Below, in pieces: positions 13,926 to 16,033 of a DNA stretch of 16,033 nt; position 1 is the first letter of the stretch; each line of letters starts with the position of its first letter. Under the pieces are notes generated by a model. It was not told the origin of the DNA. It searched no databases and saw nothing but the letters and a program-made list of their open reading frames with translations. The stretch spans positions 1 through 16,033 of the forward strand of contig URGG01000044.1 in NCBI GenBank assembly GCA_900547345.1. The letters run 5' to 3'. Made by a program: the position numbers and the translations under genes. This DNA is from an uncultured Collinsella sp. (lineage in GTDB: Bacteria; Actinomycetota; Coriobacteriia; Coriobacteriales; Coriobacteriaceae).

Positions 13926-14468
13926 ATGCCCAGCGTTGCCGTTCTCGCCGCCGATGGCTTTGAAACTATTGAATGCTTGACCATGGTCGATGTCATGCGT
14001 CGCGGCGGCGTACGTGCCACGCTCGTCTCGATCATGCCCACGCGTGAGGTCGTAAGTTCGCTGCAGATCCCCGTGACCTGCGATGCGCTCTTTGATGAGA
14101 TCGACTTTGACGAATACGACTGTGTCGTGCTGCCCGGCGGCCTACCCGGTGCTACCAACCTGCGCGCCGATCAGCGCGTCTGCGACGTGGTCCGCGAGTT
14201 CGCCGCAACCAAGCACGTCGCCGCCATCTGCGCCGCCCCGTTTATCCTGGGCGAGCTCGACCTGCTCGAGGGGCGCCATGCCACGTGCTTCCCTGGCTTT
14301 GAGAAAAGCTTCCCCGAAGGCGCCTATACCGGCGAGAAGGTCACGCAAGACGGCAACATCATCACTGCCAGCGGCATGGCACAGTCACTCCCCTTTGCAT
14401 TGGAGCTGCTGCGCACGCTCGCCGGCGACAAGGCCGTCGAGAAGGTTGCCGAGGGCATTCAGCTATGA
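13926..14468 (+). CDS. DJ-1/PfpI family protein
   Basis: Single-domain member of the DJ-1/PfpI superfamily, 180 residues, typical length, no signal peptide. The ATG at 13926 follows AAAGGA by 6 bases. In-frame ATGs at 13902 and 13911 lack such a site. Diagnostic features are VAVLAADGFETIECLTMVDV with the conserved Glu near 13-16, MRRGG at 24-28, VVLPGGLPGATNL at 67-79, and nucleophile-elbow Cys102 in AAICAAPFIL. The MRRGG and PGG-PGA pattern places it in the DJ-1/YajL-like branch. Members include chaperones and disputed glyoxalase or deglycase enzymes, so a specific activity is not assigned. Its stop overlaps the maf start by 4 bases (ATGA), indicating translational coupling. Confidence 0.93.
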   Translation: MPSVAVLAADGFETIECLTMVDVMRRGGVRATLVSIMPTREVVSSLQIPVTCDALFDEIDFDEYDCVVLPGGLPGATNLRADQRVCDVVREFAATKHVAAICAAPFILGELDLLEGRHATCFPGFEKSFPEGAYTGEKVTQDGNIITASGMAQSLPFALELLRTLAGDKAVEKVAEGIQL

Positions 14469-15046
14469 TTTTGGCTTCGCAATCACCGCGCCGCATCGAC
14501 TTGATGCGCGAGGCGGGCTATGACATTCGCATCATTCCTGCCGATATCGACGAAACGCCGTTTGATGGCGAGGCCCCGCTTACGCTCGTTGAACGCTTAG
14601 CACGCGCAAAAGCCGCCGCCGTTGCCGCCGAGCATGCCGAGCCCAATGAGCTGACGGTCGCGGCCGACACCATCGTCACCTTTGACGGCAAGATTCTGGG
14701 CAAGCCGGCAACCGAGGACGAGGCGCGCACCATGCTCCGTGAGCTTTCGGGCCGCACGCACCAGGTCGCAACCGGCGTCTGCATCGTTAAGGCAGGCGAT
14801 ACGGCCGCCCCGCATGCCGCCGAGAGCCTGTCCTTTGTCGATGTGACCGACGTGACGTTCTACGAGCTCACCGACGAGCAGATCGAGCACTACGTCGCCT
14901 CGGGTGAGCCCATGGACAAGGCCGGCGCCTACGGCATTCAGGGCACAGGAGGACGCATGCTCGTGCACGATATTTCGGGCGACTTCTATAACGTGGTGGG
15001 CCTACCCATCGCCCGCGTCGCGCGCGCGATTCAAAAACTCTCGTAA
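14465..15046 (+). CDS. maf: Maf family nucleoside triphosphate pyrophosphatase
   Basis: Cytosolic house-cleaning enzyme of the Maf/YhdE family, which hydrolyses dTTP, UTP or modified nucleotides to monophosphates and is linked to septum formation. The 193-residue length is usual. Visible motifs are LASQSPRR (3-10), DETP (29-32), the metal/catalytic AADTIV with Asp68, GKP (79-81), SGRTHQVATGV (95-105) and GEPMDKAGAYGIQG (147-160). The ATG at 14465 overlaps the DJ-1 stop, and GAGGG about 9 bases upstream lies inside that gene. Preferred nucleotide (dTTP/UTP branch versus YceF-like m7GTP branch) is not certain from sequence. The full AYGIQG loop fits the dTTP/UTP branch. Confidence 0.94.
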   Translation: MILASQSPRRIDLMREAGYDIRIIPADIDETPFDGEAPLTLVERLARAKAAAVAAEHAEPNELTVAADTIVTFDGKILGKPATEDEARTMLRELSGRTHQVATGVCIVKAGDTAAPHAAESLSFVDVTDVTFYELTDEQIEHYVASGEPMDKAGAYGIQGTGGRMLVHDISGDFYNVVGLPIARVARAIQKLS

Positions 15047-15054
15047 TTGCATCT

Positions 15055-15086
15055 GGCGCTGGGTATCCCCCGGCGCCTACAATTTT
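15055..15086 (+). terminator. Possible terminator after maf
   Basis: A 9-bp stem with one T:G pair (15055-15063 with 15069-15077) and a 5-base loop is followed by TACAA and then TTTT (15083-15086). The T-run begins 5 bases after the stem, so termination may be partial. Confidence 0.45.
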
Positions 15087-15147
15087 GGCGTACCGTACGG
15101 ATCCCGACCGGGCACAAGGCGCGGCGGAAAACCGATAGGAGTTAAAC

Positions 15148-16033
15148 ATGGATACACTGCTCGAGGCCATTGACGTCTGCGATGTCGATGGCTTTTGCTA
15201 TGGCAACTATACGGACGAGGAGGCCGGCACCGGTTGCACCGTAATCGTGGCACCCGAGGGCGCCACCGGCGGCGTTGACGTTCGCGGCGGTGCTCCAGCA
15301 TCTCGCGAAACCGACCTGCTGCGACCCGAGAACACCGTCGACAAGGTCCACGCCGTCTGCCTTTCGGGTGGATCGGCCTTTGGCCTCGAGGCTGCAAGCG
15401 GCGTCGCTCGCGAGCTTGAAAGCCGCGGCATCGGCCTTCCCGTCGGCCCCACGCAGGTGCCTATCGTGTGCTCCAGCTGTATCTTCGACCTCGCCTTTGG
15501 TAACCCCACCGTGCGCCCCGACATTGAGGCCGGCATCGCCGCCGTGCGCGAAGCACTCGACCACACCCCCACCAAGCTCGAACAGGGCAACGTAGGCGCC
15601 GGCACGGGCGCTACCGTGGGTAAGCTCATGGGGCCTGCCACCTGCATGAAGGCCGGCCTTGGAGCTGCCGCCGTGGCACTCGGCCCCATCAAGGTGGGCG
15701 CCGTGGTCTCGGTCAACGCCTGCGGCAACGTTGTCGACCCCTTCACCGGCGAGTGGGTCGCCGGCATGCGCGCCGCAGCCGATAGCGACCAGATCGTCGA
15801 CATGGAACTCGCAGCCTTTGCCGCCGCCGGATCCATGCAGATGCCGCTCGACCGCACCAACACCACCATCAGCTGCATCGTCACCAACGTGGAACTCACT
15901 AAGGCACAAGCCACCAAGGTCTCCCAGATGGCCGCAGACGCCTACGCACACGCCATCCGCCCCACACACACCACCAACGACGGCGACACCATCTACACCC
16001 TCGCCAGCGGCAAACTGGGCGCCCAGGCAAGCG
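15148..16033 (+). CDS. P1 family peptidase (S58, DmpA/NylC-like), truncated by window end
   Basis: Autoprocessed N-terminal-nucleophile hydrolase of the P1/S58 family, whose known members cleave N-terminal amino acids, beta-amino-acid peptides or nylon oligomers. The ATG at 15148 follows AGGAG by 6 bases. The 295 residues visible include VHAVCLSGGSAFGLEAASGV (67-86), GNVGAGTGATVGK (147-159), VGAVVSVNACGNVVDP (183-198), and the expected self-cleavage site Asn238/Thr239 in RTNTTISCIV, after which Thr239 would be the N-terminal nucleophile of the small subunit. No signal peptide or membrane segment is seen, so it is probably cytosolic. The frame is still open at the window edge. Few residues should be missing, judging from the usual family length of about 320-370. 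The substrate is unknown. Confidence 0.9.
   Translation, partial: MDTLLEAIDVCDVDGFCYGNYTDEEAGTGCTVIVAPEGATGGVDVRGGAPASRETDLLRPENTVDKVHAVCLSGGSAFGLEAASGVARELESRGIGLPVGPTQVPIVCSSCIFDLAFGNPTVRPDIEAGIAAVREALDHTPTKLEQGNVGAGTGATVGKLMGPATCMKAGLGAAAVALGPIKVGAVVSVNACGNVVDPFTGEWVAGMRAAADSDQIVDMELAAFAAAGSMQMPLDRTNTTISCIVTNVELTKAQATKVSQMAADAYAHAIRPTHTTNDGDTIYTLASGKLGAQAS

Noticed and set aside
15142..15969. A 275-codon minus-strand frame opposite the P1 peptidase gene
   Set aside because: Gly/Ala/Val/Asp-rich shadow translation; the plus-strand gene has the nucleophile and family motifs.

Overview
This is a GC-rich chromosomal window. Its gene content is housekeeping and anaerobic metabolism: an arginine deiminase operon, polyphosphate kinase, CTP synthase, XerD, a DUF1846 protein, Maf and a P1-type peptidase. 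Gene content, codon use and the mix of actinobacterial and Firmicute-like families suggest a gut Coriobacteriia member, most likely Collinsella or a relative. That placement is an inference from recognised protein styles. No rRNA, tRNA, CRISPR array, transposase, phage gene or defence system was found.

Left part, minus strand (75-4931): a small winged-helix regulator (2859-3197) has its own terminator. Next comes a pyrG-xerD pair (2680 down to 75, only 2 bases between the genes). Upstream of the regulator is a DUF1846 gene (4931-3454) that is intact except for one missing base near 4585, which splits it into two reading frames. A strong intrinsic terminator separates it from the regulator.

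Middle part, minus strand (5466-9434): a catabolic arginine operon in the order arcA (arginine deiminase), arcB (ornithine carbamoyltransferase) and a YfcC/DcuC-family membrane transporter. The transporter probably exchanges arginine for ornithine. No carbamate kinase gene is in the cluster. GC-rich hairpins lie between all three genes, and two candidate terminators follow the transporter. The 534-base space between this operon and the DUF1846 gene has no credible gene but holds several inverted repeats. The 555-base space between arcA and ppk is partly AT-rich and carries the divergent regulatory region, with direct repeats and a dyad.

Right part, plus strand (9990-16033): ppk (polyphosphate kinase 1 with an unusual Pro/Glu-rich C-terminal tail) ends at a strong terminator. 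It is followed by an RlmD/RumA-type 4Fe-4S uracil-C5 RNA methyltransferase, a DJ-1/PfpI protein overlapping maf by 4 bases, and a P1-family (DmpA/NylC-like) peptidase cut off by the window edge.

Nothing here amounts to a clearly new system. The observations most worth following are the frameshifted DUF1846 gene, the palindromic intergenic element at 5039-5280, the regulatory region and unusual composition of the arc operon, and the PPK1 tail.
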